DNA of 64,000 nt from Marivibrio sp040218065 (GCF_040218065.1 NZ_JAVJQE010000010.1:62001-126000), one strand, 5' to 3'. Positions 17,194 through 26,416 are shown, counted from the stretch's first letter. The notes: generated by a model from the letters alone, not told the origin. Numbers and translations are program-made.

Positions 17194-18448
17194 CCTGTTA
17201 CGCTATCGTCTCGTTTTGCCGGAAGCCGCTGAACCCTATCGTCGCGAGATCGAGTTTGCCCTCGACTTTGTTGCTGAAGCCTATCCTATCCAGCGCGACG
17301 CCAACGCCGAGCGCCGTCTGTTCTACGGCAAAGACATGCCGGCGCGCTTCTTTCCCGACGCTCTTCGCATTGAGCGGGAGGGCCTTTATTTGGATCAGGC
17401 CGGGTTTTGCAAACTGACCGATTTTTGGCCCAAGGCGGAGCGAGGGGCATTCGACTACGATGCGATCGGCGTGATTTTCTTCATGCTCTCGCGTATCGAA
17501 GAACGAGACGCGAAGATGAAGGATCGCCACGGCCGGTTCGAGCCTTCCGGAGCGGCGGCCGTCAATGCAGGCTTGCACGACCGCGCTGTGGCTGACGAAG
17601 CCGCAGCGGATATCGCGGCGTGGTTGCTCGGGCGCCGTACGGCGCCGCAGCGCAGCTTCGAAATCCTTCCGACGCACGACGTGGACCGGCTGAAGAGATA
17701 CCACGTCTGGACAGAACCGCTGCGCCATGCGGCGGGCGATGTTCTGAAGCGCGGGGCGCCCCGTTCGGCTCTGAGATGGCTTTCGTTCCTGAAGCCGGGC
17801 GAACCGTTCGGTTCAATGCGCGCTATCATGAACGCTTCCGAGAGGTTTGGCCTCAAAAGCCGATTCTTCATGATGGGGCCCAGCCGCCATACCATGGACA
17901 GCCCCTACGTTCTGACAATGGCTGGTCTGCTACGTCGCGTTGGCGCCGAGATCTTGGCTCGGGGGCATGAGATCGGCTTCCATCCGGGCTACGCCACGTT
18001 TGACGATCCCGACGAATGGCGCCGCCAGAAGAAAGGGTTGGAGGAGGTTCTCGGCGTAGAGCTTCGCTCCGGGCGTCAGCACGTCCTCCGGTACCGTCCG
18101 GATGTTACGCCAAGAATATGGGACGAAGCGGGTATGGAGGAGGATTTCACCCTCGCCTTTCCTGGGCCCAGCGGATTCCGTAACGGCACGACGGCCAGTC
18201 ATCGCGCCTACGATCTCGTGCACCGACGGCCGATGACGATGCGGCAGACAGCCACGGCGGTTATGGATTTCGGTCTTTTCGACGCGCGTTATCGAGTTCT
18301 GACATTGGATCAGGCGCTGGATGAAGCGCTATCGGTCGCTGAAACCGTCAAGCGGCACCGCGGCCGGCTGGTTCTCCTACATCATACGGGCTCCTTCATG
18401 CGCGACGCCCAGGAGTTCTACGAGCGACTTCTGGAGGCTGTTCTGTGA
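17186..18448 (+). CDS. Polysaccharide-deacetylase-like protein (first of a tandem pair)
   Basis: The 420-aa protein has an extra N-terminal region and then a CE4/NodB-like barrel. The metal and catalytic block is ILPTHDVDRLKRY (His164, Asp165, Asp167) and a second His block is GHEIGFHPGY. A late LVLLHHTGSFMRD supplies the C-terminal histidine. There is no signal peptide, so it is probably cytoplasmic and acts on a precursor. The GTG start overlaps the previous gene's stop by eight bases and the next gene begins inside its last codon, which argues for strict coupling. It may de-N-acetylate an amino sugar so that another acyl group can be installed. Confidence 0.7.
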   Translation: MTDLLRYRLVLPEAAEPYRREIEFALDFVAEAYPIQRDANAERRLFYGKDMPARFFPDALRIEREGLYLDQAGFCKLTDFWPKAERGAFDYDAIGVIFFMLSRIEERDAKMKDRHGRFEPSGAAAVNAGLHDRAVADEAAADIAAWLLGRRTAPQRSFEILPTHDVDRLKRYHVWTEPLRHAAGDVLKRGAPRSALRWLSFLKPGEPFGSMRAIMNASERFGLKSRFFMMGPSRHTMDSPYVLTMAGLLRRVGAEILARGHEIGFHPGYATFDDPDEWRRQKKGLEEVLGVELRSGRQHVLRYRPDVTPRIWDEAGMEEDFTLAFPGPSGFRNGTTASHRAYDLVHRRPMTMRQTATAVMDFGLFDARYRVLTLDQALDEALSVAETVKRHRGRLVLLHHTGSFMRDAQEFYERLLEAVL

Positions 18449-19194
18449 CGGTTGATGATTTCACGTTGCAAGGCTATGCGTCCTTGCTGTGCGCTCTGAC
18501 GCAAGAGGGCTATTCGAGCGTCGGCTACGAAGATGTGCGCCCTACGGAAAGACAGGTGATCATCCGTCACGATATTGATTTTGAGCCGACTTATGCGCTG
18601 CCCTTAGGAGAGTTGGAAAAAAGAAACTCCGTCTCAGGCTGGTATTTTTTCTTGGTTCGCAGCCCCTTCTACAACATTACCGCTCCGCAGACTGTGGAGG
18701 TGCTTCACGAACTGCGCGACATGGGCCATCAGATCGGACTCCACTTCGACGCCTCGCTGTTCCTGGACGATCCGGAGGTCTTGGACCGAGAAGCGCGATG
18801 GGAGTGCGAATTGCTCGAGAGCGTGACCTCGGCCCCAGTGGAGATGGTTAGTTTCCATCGTCCGAAACCCGCGCTGCTCGGTCTGGCGAAGCCCATCGGC
18901 GGGCGCGATCATACATATCATCCGCGCTATTTTAACGACATCGGCTATTGCAGCGACTCCCGCGGCGCTTGGGGGCACGGCCATCCGCTTTCGCACAAAG
19001 CCTTGGGCGAGGGGCGCGCATTTCAGCTCTTGACGCATCCGATCTGGTGGGCCACCGACAGCGCTGGCGATCCGAACGCCGCTTTAGCGACTCTCCAGGC
19101 AACTCGTTCAAAGTCGCTGCGCGCGAACCTCGCTCAAACGATCACCGGTTATGACGACGGCGTCGGTCGCGTTCTCAAAGAAGGAAACCGCTGA
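18445..19194 (+). CDS. Polysaccharide-deacetylase-like protein (second of a tandem pair)
   Basis: A 249-aa CE4-like protein that shows VIIRHDIDFEP (His42, Asp43, Asp45), GWYFFLVRSPFYN, and MGHQIGLHFDAS, which matches the second histidine motif of the family. The GTG overlaps the preceding TGA by four bases. It is shorter than its neighbour and not a close copy, so the two may act on different precursors or as a pair. No signal peptide is seen. Function as a sugar N-deacetylase is inferred from the motifs and context only. Confidence 0.65.
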   Translation: MTVDDFTLQGYASLLCALTQEGYSSVGYEDVRPTERQVIIRHDIDFEPTYALPLGELEKRNSVSGWYFFLVRSPFYNITAPQTVEVLHELRDMGHQIGLHFDASLFLDDPEVLDREARWECELLESVTSAPVEMVSFHRPKPALLGLAKPIGGRDHTYHPRYFNDIGYCSDSRGAWGHGHPLSHKALGEGRAFQLLTHPIWWATDSAGDPNAALATLQATRSKSLRANLAQTITGYDDGVGRVLKEGNR

Positions 19195-19195
19195 A

Positions 19196-20185
19196 ATGGA
19201 CGCCAGCGTAGCCGTGATTGGGGCGGGGTACTGGGGCAAGAACCTCCTCCGAAATTTTCACGACCTCGGCGCCCTGGCCGCCGTCTGCGACGCCGACCCT
19301 GAGGTGGTAGGTCGGTTCAAAGCGAGCTATCCCGGCATCGCGGGCTTCGATGATGTCGACGAGGTTTTGCAAGATGCGGCGATCGAAGCTGTGGCGATAG
19401 CGACGCCGGCGGCGACCCACGCCGACTTGGCGCGTCGCGCTCTCGAACGTGGTAAGCACGTCTTCGTGGAAAAGCCGCTTGCGCTGGATGAAGAGGGTGC
19501 CGCGGCGGTATGTCGGCTGGCTGCGGAAAGGCACCTTACGCTGATGGTGGGACATCTTCTCCTATACCACCCGGCGTTCATAGCGCTTAAGGCGGCCGTG
19601 GACGAGGGCAAGATCGGCAACCTGCTCTATGTTCACTCGACCCGTGCGAGCTTTGGCAAATTTCGGCAGGAAGAAAACGCGCTTTGGTCGTTTGCTCCCC
19701 ACGACATCTCGATGATGCTGGCGCTTGTCGGGAGAACGCCGGCGCGCGTCACCTGCAACGGCGCCGCCTGGCTAAATCCTAAAGTCGCCGATACGACGCT
19801 GAGCCATCTCGATTTTGGGGGAGGCGTGCAGGGACATATTTTTGTTTCCTGGCTTCACCCTTATAAGGATCACCGGCTTGTCGTGATCGGAGAAAGCGGG
19901 ATGTTGGTGTTTAACGATACGCTCCCCGGAGCGGAAAAGTTGCTTCTTTATCCCCATTCCGTGAATTGGAACGGCGATCTTCCGGTGCCTAACAAAGCCG
20001 AGATGAGGCCGCTTCCCTATGCTGAGGATGAGGAGCCGCTGCGCGGTGAGTGCCGTCATTTCCTCGACTGTGTCGCCTCGGGAGAACCGCCTCGATCCGA
20101 CGGGAGCGAAGGGTTGCGCGTCTTGAAGGTTTTGGGCGCTTGTCAGAGCGCGCTGGTGTCCGGCGCGCCGGTAGATCTCGGGTGA
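19196..20185 (+). CDS. wlbA: UDP-N-acetylglucosaminuronate 3-dehydrogenase (WlbA/WbpB type)
   Basis: A 329-aa Gfo/Idh/MocA dehydrogenase with VIGAGYWGKNLLRNF at the N-terminus, ATPAATHADLARRAL, FVEKPLALDEEG and a catalytic-region block FAPHDISMML. These and the two following genes match the WlbA-WlbB-WlbC set, which converts UDP-GlcNAcA to UDP-2,3-diacetamido-2,3-dideoxy-glucuronate. WlbA oxidises C3. The ATG at 19196 is chosen over an earlier ATG at 19151 because it follows AAGGAAA and leaves the correct GAGYWG spacing; the earlier one lies within the previous gene. The UDP-GlcNAc 6-dehydrogenase (WbpA/WlbA-supplying step) is not in this window. Confidence 0.85.
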   Translation: MDASVAVIGAGYWGKNLLRNFHDLGALAAVCDADPEVVGRFKASYPGIAGFDDVDEVLQDAAIEAVAIATPAATHADLARRALERGKHVFVEKPLALDEEGAAAVCRLAAERHLTLMVGHLLLYHPAFIALKAAVDEGKIGNLLYVHSTRASFGKFRQEENALWSFAPHDISMMLALVGRTPARVTCNGAAWLNPKVADTTLSHLDFGGGVQGHIFVSWLHPYKDHRLVVIGESGMLVFNDTLPGAEKLLLYPHSVNWNGDLPVPNKAEMRPLPYAEDEEPLRGECRHFLDCVASGEPPRSDGSEGLRVLKVLGACQSALVSGAPVDLG

Positions 20186-20189
20186 CCCG

Positions 20190-20759
20190 ATGGCGGACGC
20201 CTTCATCCATCCAAGCGCGGTGATCGACGATGGGGTCGAAATTGGCGCGGACGTAAAAATCTGGCATTTCGTCCATGTTCTCTCGGGCACGACGATCGGC
20301 GAGGGAACCATTCTCGGTCAGAATGTGATGGCGGGGCCGAGGGTCGCTATCGGAGCGGCCTGCAAGGTACAGAACAATGTTTCTCTCTATGAATCGGTGA
20401 CCTTGGAGGATGAAGTGTTTTGCGGACCCTCCTGCGTGTTCACCAATGTGATGACGCCGCGGGCCTTCATTGAGCGGAAGGATGAATTCCTTCCCACGCG
20501 CGTTCGGCGCGGCGCGACGATCGGCGCGAACGCGACCATCTTGTGCGGCGTGACGATAGGGCGGTACGCAATGATCGGGGCCGGGGCGGTCGTCACGAAG
20601 GACGTCGAAGACCACGCTCTGGTCGTAGGCAACCCTGCGCGCCGTATCGGTTGGGTGAGCCGTGTCGGCGAGCGCTTGGCGGAAGACCTGGTTTGCCCCC
20701 GCACCGGAGAGGCCTATGACGAAACGGACCGCGGTCTTGAGCCGAAAGCCTCGTCATGA
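20190..20759 (+). CDS. wlbB: UDP-2-acetamido-3-amino-glucuronate N-acetyltransferase (WlbB/WbpD)
   Basis: The 189-aa protein is a left-handed beta-helix acyltransferase built from hexapeptide repeats, for example IHPSAVIDDGVEIGADVKIW at residues 6-25 and TIGANATILCGVTIGRYAMI later. The block QNNVSLYESVTLEDEVFCGP and FTNVMTPRAFI are characteristic of WlbB/WbpD. It acetylates the C3 amine of the UDP-diaminouronate. It follows wlbA by four bases and overlaps wlbC by four bases. Cytoplasmic, probably trimeric as known for the family. Confidence 0.9.
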   Translation: MADAFIHPSAVIDDGVEIGADVKIWHFVHVLSGTTIGEGTILGQNVMAGPRVAIGAACKVQNNVSLYESVTLEDEVFCGPSCVFTNVMTPRAFIERKDEFLPTRVRRGATIGANATILCGVTIGRYAMIGAGAVVTKDVEDHALVVGNPARRIGWVSRVGERLAEDLVCPRTGEAYDETDRGLEPKASS

Positions 20760-21910
20760 CGGATAAAGACACTATCGCCTTTGTCGACCTCAAGGCTCAA
20801 TACGAGTTCCTGAAGCCGGCCATAGATCAGGCGATCCATGCCGTCTTGCAGCACGGGGCGTTTATAATGGGCCCCGAAGTGGCGGAGCTTGAATCTGACC
20901 TCGCCGCCTTCACGGGAACGCGCAACGTTGTGGGCTGTTCGAGCGGCACGGATGCGCTCTTGATGATCATGATGGCCGAGGGGGTCGGTCCGGGAGATGC
21001 GATTTTCGTCCCCAGTTTCACCTTTACGGCGACGGCGGAAGTGCCGCTGCTGCTGGGGGCGACGCCCGTCTTCGTCGATGTCGACGAAGACGACTTCAAC
21101 CTGTCGCTCGAGGACCTGGAAAGGCGGATTGGGGACGTTAAATCCGCTGGACGCCTCAATCCGCGCGGCGTCCTGGCCACCGACCTATTCGGTCTGCCGA
21201 TGGATTACGACGCCGTCCACGACCTCGCGCGGCGACATGACCTTACCGTCTGGGCGGATGCGGCGCAGAGCTTCGGCGGGATGTATCAGAATAAGCGAGT
21301 AGGCTCGCTTTGCCGCGCCACCGCGACCAGTTTTTTTCCGGCCAAGCCGCTTGGCTGCTATGGCGACGGCGGGGCCGTATTCACGGATGACGACGACCTC
21401 GCGCAGTCGCTGCGTTCTATCCGTGCGCACGGGAAGGGCGGCGCGAAGTACGATATCGTCCGCGTCGGTTTGAACGCGCGGCTTGATACGGTTCAGGCGG
21501 CTGTTTTGAGAGCGAAGCTTCCGAGCTTCGCGGACGAAATCGATCGGCGGAGTGCGATTGCAGACGACTACGACGCATTGATCGGCGATGCGGCTGTGAC
21601 GCCTGCGCGCCGACCCGCCCGGCGCAGCGCTTGGGCTCAGTATACGCTGCGAATCGACGGGAACCGGCGCGATGCGGTCGCCGACGCGCTAAAGCAAGAA
21701 GGCGTACCAAACGCCGTCTACTACCCGATGCCCATGCATCTTCAGACTGCATACCGCCATCTCGGCGACGGCGAAGGGTCGCTGCCGGTTTCGGAGCGAC
21801 TTTCGAAAGAGGTGCTCAGTCTTCCGATGCACCCCTTCTTGTCGACGGCTCAAGTCGAACGTATCGCGGGCGCGGTGGTGCGCTGCGTTCGCGCTTCAGC
21901 GCCCTGTTGA
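20756..21910 (+). CDS. wlbC: UDP-3-keto-glucuronate aminotransferase (WlbC/WbpE)
   Basis: A 384-aa DegT/DnrJ/EryC1 aminotransferase. Motifs are AFVDLKAQYEFLKPAID near the start, GCSSGTDALLM, WADAAQSFGG for the PLP aspartate, and the PLP lysine in SFFPAKPLGCYGDGGA. The C-terminal YYPMPMHLQTAY is typical of the WbpE/WlbC group. It aminates C3 of the WlbA product. The ATG overlaps wlbB by four bases. This enzyme differs from the PseC-type aminotransferase at the left edge, so at least two amination steps on sugars occur here. Confidence 0.9.
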   Translation: MTDKDTIAFVDLKAQYEFLKPAIDQAIHAVLQHGAFIMGPEVAELESDLAAFTGTRNVVGCSSGTDALLMIMMAEGVGPGDAIFVPSFTFTATAEVPLLLGATPVFVDVDEDDFNLSLEDLERRIGDVKSAGRLNPRGVLATDLFGLPMDYDAVHDLARRHDLTVWADAAQSFGGMYQNKRVGSLCRATATSFFPAKPLGCYGDGGAVFTDDDDLAQSLRSIRAHGKGGAKYDIVRVGLNARLDTVQAAVLRAKLPSFADEIDRRSAIADDYDALIGDAAVTPARRPARRSAWAQYTLRIDGNRRDAVADALKQEGVPNAVYYPMPMHLQTAYRHLGDGEGSLPVSERLSKEVLSLPMHPFLSTAQVERIAGAVVRCVRASAPC

Positions 21911-21914
21911 ATCG

Positions 21915-22490
21915 ATGTCCTCTCTCGACGGCGAGTTGACGCCCTTGGAACTCCGGACCCCGAATTTCCGTTTGCGTTCCCTCACCGTCGAGGACGTCGG
22001 CGAAAAATACGTGTCCTGGCTTTGCGACCCGGACGTCGTCAAGTGGCTCAATGCACGGTTTCGCTCCCACACGCGGGACTCCATTCGTCAGTACGTTGCA
22101 GGGCACGATAACCGCGACAGCTACCACTTGGGCATCTTTGCCGCGGGAGCTGAGCATATCGGAAACTTCTCGGTCTATATCGACCGCGTTCACGAAGTGG
22201 CTCAGATCAACGTAATGATCGGGGACAAAAAATGGTGGGGTCGAGGCGTCGTCCTAGAATGTCGACGCGCCGTGATTGATTGGCTCTTTAGAGATGAAGG
22301 GGTTTACAAAATCTTCGGGACGCCGTTCGTCAACAACGCGGCCGCGGTGTTCAATTATAAGAAGCAGGGATTCAAACTCGAAGGCGTCTGGCGCGCGCAC
22401 CGTAAAATTTCTGAGACCGAGCGATGGGACGTCGCTCAATTCGCGCTTTTTAGAGATGACTGGTTGAGCAAAGAGCCTGCGGCGCGCTGA
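21915..22490 (+). CDS. RimJ/RimL-type GNAT N-acetyltransferase
   Basis: The 191-aa protein has the RimL-type start LELRTPNFRLRSLT, the acetyl-CoA loop KWWGRGVVLECRRAVIDWLF and the VNNAAAVFNYKKQGFKLEG motif. It starts four bases after wlbC. Together with the GNAT at 6.1 kb and the HAD-GNAT fusion at 32-33 kb there are three GNAT domains in the island, enough for several amino-sugar acylations. One could act as PseH, but the sequence does not tell which. Confidence 0.75.
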   Translation: MSSLDGELTPLELRTPNFRLRSLTVEDVGEKYVSWLCDPDVVKWLNARFRSHTRDSIRQYVAGHDNRDSYHLGIFAAGAEHIGNFSVYIDRVHEVAQINVMIGDKKWWGRGVVLECRRAVIDWLFRDEGVYKIFGTPFVNNAAAVFNYKKQGFKLEGVWRAHRKISETERWDVAQFALFRDDWLSKEPAAR

Positions 22491-22522
22491 ACGCCGCCGC
22501 AGGTGGATATGGGGTTAAATAG

Positions 22523-24325
22523 ATGTGCGGTATAGTTGGTGGAGTGTGCCTTCTTGGCGACCCGTCCGGACTTAGACCATGGCTGACTAAGGCCGTGTCT
22601 CTGCTTAAGCCGCGCGGTCCCGAATCGGACGGTCAATTCTTCGAGGCTCAGCTCGCTCTGGGCGCGACGCGCCTGCGAATCTTCGACGTGAGTGAAGAGG
22701 CGGACCAACCCTATCGCTCAGAAGACGGGCGTTACACCATGGTCTTCAACGGAGCGATCCTGAACTTCAAGGAGTTGAAGCGCGCTCTGGAGGGGGAGGG
22801 AATATCCTTTCGAACGAATTCCGACACGGAGGTGGCGCTCGCAGCGATCGTCAAATGGGGTGTGAAGCGCGCTTTGCTGGAATTTGAGGGGATGTTTGCT
22901 ATAGCGCTGTACGACGCGTTTGAGAAAAGACTTCTTCTGTGTCGCGATAAGTTCGGCATCAAACCATTATTCTATCATCACAACGATCGGTTTTTCGGGT
23001 TTTCGTCGGAGATAAAGCCGCTTCTGGCGCACCCAAGCGTGCCGCGGCAAGTTGAGAGTTCGGTGGTCCCGGAGTTCTTCGCATTCCAGACGGTAATGCC
23101 TCCGTACACCATGTTCAGAGACATTTTTGCGCTGACGCCCGGCGCGCTGATGGAGGTTGATGTCGAGGCGGGTCGCGTCGTCGGTCATTCGCGGTATTGG
23201 AAACCGGAAGACGAAGCTGGCCTCGGCGCGGCGAACGTCGACGATTTGGCGGACGCCGTCACCCACTCGCTCAGGATCGCTTGGCGGTCCGACCGGGACG
23301 CCGGGCTTCAACTGTCGGGGGGCGTCGATTCCAGTTTGCTTTTGGCGCTGTCCTACGCGCGCTTAAGGCGTGATTCCGTGCAAAATTTTTCTGTAGTTTT
23401 TGACGAGTCGCGAAACCATTTCGCGAACGCCCGCTCTGAGGAGCCCTATATTCGAAGAGCAGCAGAAACCTTCGGTGCGCCGGTTGACTGCGTCGAATTC
23501 CCTGAAAGCGATATCTCAGACGCGTTGCCGGAGGCGATTTGGCGCCATGAGGCGCCGCTCTATAGCGCCAACAGCGTTCTTCAGATGTTGCACGCCAAGC
23601 ATCTGCGCGATCGAGTTCAGGTCCTGATCGGCGGCGAGGGGGCGGACGATGTTTTCCTCGGGTACTTCGACGGCGTGGCCTTGGACGGGAGCGCCGATCA
23701 AGCTCTAAAGCGCTATCTCGGCTCGGAAGAGCTAACACGCCTTTTCGGCGAAGGCGGCGCGAGCCAGGCCACGGCGCGCCGGATGGAGCTTCTCACCGGC
23801 GAGCGACTTAGAGGCCTCAGCGCCAGCCAGCGCGCCACGGTTCTGACGGTCGAGACAGTCCTCCACGGGCTGCTCGCGCGGCATGATCGGATGTTCATGG
23901 GACATGGCATCGAGGGACGCCCGCCCTACTGCACCGCCTCGTTATTGCGCGTTCGCTTCGGTCTTCCGGACGCGGCCGTCCATGACGGTCGGATCGGGAA
24001 AGTCGCCTTGAAAGAGGTGGCGCGTCGTTATTTTCCGGACGACTTTGTCTACCGAAAAAAGCAGTGGTTGAGCGGACAGGTCGCGGATTGGTGCGCCCAG
24101 GACAGGATTTGGGGTAAGTATATTCGGGGAGCGGCTGCCAGCGCCGTCGCACATCTGTTGAACCCGGAGATTGTGGAGAGGACGCGAGAACTTCCCGATG
24201 ACGCGACGAAGTGGTCTGGAAAAAAGTTGGCTCTTCAGTTCGCATTCACAAATTTTAGTTTGTGGCATGAAATATTCATTGAAAACGATCCCACGTCATC
24301 TGGTGTAATGCATAAATTTATTTAA
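22523..24325 (+). CDS. asnB: Asparagine synthetase (glutamine-hydrolysing) family protein
   Basis: A complete 600-aa AsnB-type amidotransferase. It starts MCGIVGG with the glutaminase nucleophile Cys2, carries RGPESDG and the synthetase ATP loop QLSGGVDSSLLLALS (Ser265), and a late FMGHGIEGRPPYC block. Glutamine-derived ammonia is passed to an adenylated carboxylate. In glycan clusters such enzymes often amidate a uronic acid rather than aspartate, which fits the adjacent diaminouronate genes. Its last 100 bases are visibly AT-richer than neighbours. The substrate remains open between aspartate and a sugar acid. Confidence 0.75.
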   Translation: MCGIVGGVCLLGDPSGLRPWLTKAVSLLKPRGPESDGQFFEAQLALGATRLRIFDVSEEADQPYRSEDGRYTMVFNGAILNFKELKRALEGEGISFRTNSDTEVALAAIVKWGVKRALLEFEGMFAIALYDAFEKRLLLCRDKFGIKPLFYHHNDRFFGFSSEIKPLLAHPSVPRQVESSVVPEFFAFQTVMPPYTMFRDIFALTPGALMEVDVEAGRVVGHSRYWKPEDEAGLGAANVDDLADAVTHSLRIAWRSDRDAGLQLSGGVDSSLLLALSYARLRRDSVQNFSVVFDESRNHFANARSEEPYIRRAAETFGAPVDCVEFPESDISDALPEAIWRHEAPLYSANSVLQMLHAKHLRDRVQVLIGGEGADDVFLGYFDGVALDGSADQALKRYLGSEELTRLFGEGGASQATARRMELLTGERLRGLSASQRATVLTVETVLHGLLARHDRMFMGHGIEGRPPYCTASLLRVRFGLPDAAVHDGRIGKVALKEVARRYFPDDFVYRKKQWLSGQVADWCAQDRIWGKYIRGAAASAVAHLLNPEIVERTRELPDDATKWSGKKLALQFAFTNFSLWHEIFIENDPTSSGVMHKFI

Positions 24326-24357
24326 CTTCTCCGCTGAAAAATGCGAAAGGTGTTGCC

Positions 24358-25059
24358 GTGACGGCCGTTGTTGCGATTCATCAGCCGAATTATTTCCCGT
24401 GGCTTGGGTACTTTGATAAAATTCGGCAATGTGACTTTTTTGTTTTTTTGGATGACGTTCAGTTCTCAAAAGGAAGCTATACCAACCGCGTCCAGATCGC
24501 TGGAGAGGCCGGACCGCGTTGGATGACGATCCCGTTGCAGGCCGCGCACGGTTCGAAAATTTGCGAGCTCCGCCCCGCGGTGGACGACTGGCATTCCCGC
24601 CATTTATCGCTCCTGAAGAACACCTATAAAAACCGCCCGCATTTCAAAGAGGTGTTTCGGACGATCGAGAAGCTTATGGAGGCCTGCGCGTCGGAAAGCG
24701 GCGATCTTGCTGCGATAAACATGACTCTCGTCCAGCAGATTTCTGAGCGCCTCGGTCTTTCGGCTCAGTTCGATCGCTCGAGTCGCTTCGATCTCATGAG
24801 CGCCGCAGATGACAGGCTGGTGGAGATCGTTCGGAGGATCGCGCCAAATGGCGTGTACTTGTCTGGAAAAGGCGGCGGATCCTATCAGGATGAGGCGAAG
24901 TTCAAAGCCGCTGGGCTCACCCTGACTTACAGTCGGTTTTCGGCAGGTCGTTACGCGCAGCCGCATGCGGCTCTTTACGGACTGTCGGTCCTGGACGCGC
25001 TTTTTAATGTCGGCTGGGATGCAACCTCCCGCTTATTAAAGGGCGGCTCTGTTGCTTAG
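24358..25059 (+). CDS. WbqC-like family protein
   Basis: The 233-aa protein begins with AIHQPNYFPWLGYFDKI, the signature of the WbqC family found in O-antigen and glycan clusters, followed by FVFLDDVQFSKGSYTNR and IPLQ. The C-terminus has YLSGKGGGSYQDEAKF. WbqC proteins have an unproven role, sometimes placed in amino-sugar acylation or transfer. The GTG start lies 32 bases after asnB. The next gene starts within its last codons. No membrane or signal sequence. Confidence 0.75.
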   Translation: MTAVVAIHQPNYFPWLGYFDKIRQCDFFVFLDDVQFSKGSYTNRVQIAGEAGPRWMTIPLQAAHGSKICELRPAVDDWHSRHLSLLKNTYKNRPHFKEVFRTIEKLMEACASESGDLAAINMTLVQQISERLGLSAQFDRSSRFDLMSAADDRLVEIVRRIAPNGVYLSGKGGGSYQDEAKFKAAGLTLTYSRFSAGRYAQPHAALYGLSVLDALFNVGWDATSRLLKGGSVA

Positions 25060-26236
25060 AGTCCTTTGCCTAGACATTGAAGGCGGCTTCGGCGGGTCGT
25101 CCCGAAGCCTGTTCCAAAGCGTGAAGAATCTCGATCGCTCCGTCGTGTCCCCCGAAGTGTGGTGCGCAAAGGACGGGCCGATCGTCGCGCGCTATCGCGA
25201 CTGCGGGGTGCCGGTGAGGGTGATGCCGGATATGCCGCGTTTCATCGCGCTGCCGCGTCTAAGCCGGAATCTCTATACGCTACTCCTCTATGGCCGAGCC
25301 TGGATGCGCTCAGGCGACTTCAGACGCGCCCTGCTTAAGCGCGCATCGGAGGTGGACCTGATCCATTTGAACCATGAGGCGCTTTTCGGCGTCGCGTATT
25401 TTCTGAAGAAGCTGCACGCCACGCCCCGAACAATGCACATAAGAACTAATCTCGTGGATACGATCTTCGCTCGGCGTCAACTTTCTCTCGCCGCACGCTC
25501 CGTGGACGGATTGGTTTTTATCACCGATAACGAGGAAACCACCTTTCGGCGATATACGGACGGCGCGCCTCTTCCTCCTTATGCTGTGGTCCACAACATC
25601 GCTGAGCCGCTGCCGAAGACGTCCCCTCACCCTGGCATTCCCCAAGACGGGCGGCTGGTTGTCGGGTGCGTGTCGAACTACTCTTGGACGCGCGGGGTAG
25701 ACCGCGTTGTTGATCTCGCCGCGTCCGTCAAGGCGACCGGCCGTCGGGACGTGGTCTTCGTCGTCGCCGGGCAAATGTCATTGTCGAGAAGCCTTCCCGG
25801 CGAACTTGGAGAGGTCGCTCGCCAAGGCGGCGATCTGTCAGACTACGCCAAGTTAAAAGGGGTTGGCGACAGCATAGTGTTCCTGGGGCATGTCGCGGAA
25901 CCCGAGCGGGTGTATGCGGGCATCGACCTACTGGTCAAACCGACCCGTGAAAGCAACCCCTGGGGGCGCGACGTCATTGAAGCTTTGGCGGCCGGCCGAC
26001 CCGTTTTCTCGATCGGAACCTACGAGCGTTTCGTCCAGTCTGGCGAAACCGGCTATTTGCAGTCCGACTTCGACGCATACGACATGGCCGCCCAGATCTT
26101 GGACATCGCCTCGAACCGCGACCTTTTGCATGACATGGGGACGCGGGCGAAGGACCGAATCCGCCGGCTTTGTTCCGGCCCTGAGCGAGCGCAGGAGCTG
26201 GCCGACTTTTGGATGCGGATCGCGCACCGGGCCTAA
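25052..26236 (+). CDS. GT4-family glycosyltransferase
   Basis: A 394-aa GT-B glycosyltransferase. The N-terminal block LRVLCLDIEGGFGGSSRSL is the acceptor-side start, and the GT4 donor-site region reads GCVSNYSWTRGVDR, VFLGHVAEPERVYAGIDLLVKPTRESNP, then VIEALAAGRPVFSIG. TTG at 25052 is the start because no ATG or GTG precedes the conserved N-terminus and the frame overlaps the preceding stop by eight bases. It probably transfers one sugar of the repeat or of a protein-linked glycan. A terminator-like hairpin follows at 26348. Confidence 0.75.
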   Translation: MLRVLCLDIEGGFGGSSRSLFQSVKNLDRSVVSPEVWCAKDGPIVARYRDCGVPVRVMPDMPRFIALPRLSRNLYTLLLYGRAWMRSGDFRRALLKRASEVDLIHLNHEALFGVAYFLKKLHATPRTMHIRTNLVDTIFARRQLSLAARSVDGLVFITDNEETTFRRYTDGAPLPPYAVVHNIAEPLPKTSPHPGIPQDGRLVVGCVSNYSWTRGVDRVVDLAASVKATGRRDVVFVVAGQMSLSRSLPGELGEVARQGGDLSDYAKLKGVGDSIVFLGHVAEPERVYAGIDLLVKPTRESNPWGRDVIEALAAGRPVFSIGTYERFVQSGETGYLQSDFDAYDMAAQILDIASNRDLLHDMGTRAKDRIRRLCSGPERAQELADFWMRIAHRA

Positions 26237-26347
26237 AAAGCCAAACGGAATTGCGGAGCCGTTATCTGAAATCTCAGCGACCGCCGCGCAGCTGTTTCCG
26301 TTTGCTTGCGCGCTTGCGCGCATGATACCGAGCGTGCGGTCGGCGCT

Positions 26348-26367
26348 ACGCCCTAAGGGGCGTTTTA
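26348..26367 (+). terminator. Hairpin with T tract after the GT4 gene
   Basis: ACGCCC at 26348-26353 pairs with GGGCGT at 26358-26363 around a TAAG loop and runs into TTTTA. This is a short Rho-independent terminator shape on the plus strand in the 180-base gap before the ligase gene. It suggests that the island is read as at least two transcripts. Confidence 0.45.
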
Positions 26368-26416
26368 ATGCAGAGTTACGGAACTTAGGTTTCAGTCGCG
26401 AGGGAGAGCGTGTGCA

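Noticed and set aside
26300..26320. GCGC-rich palindrome GCGCGCTTGCGCGC before the ANL gene
   Set aside because: Simple alternating GC sequence is common by chance in this composition; only the later hairpin with a T tract was kept as a terminator candidate.
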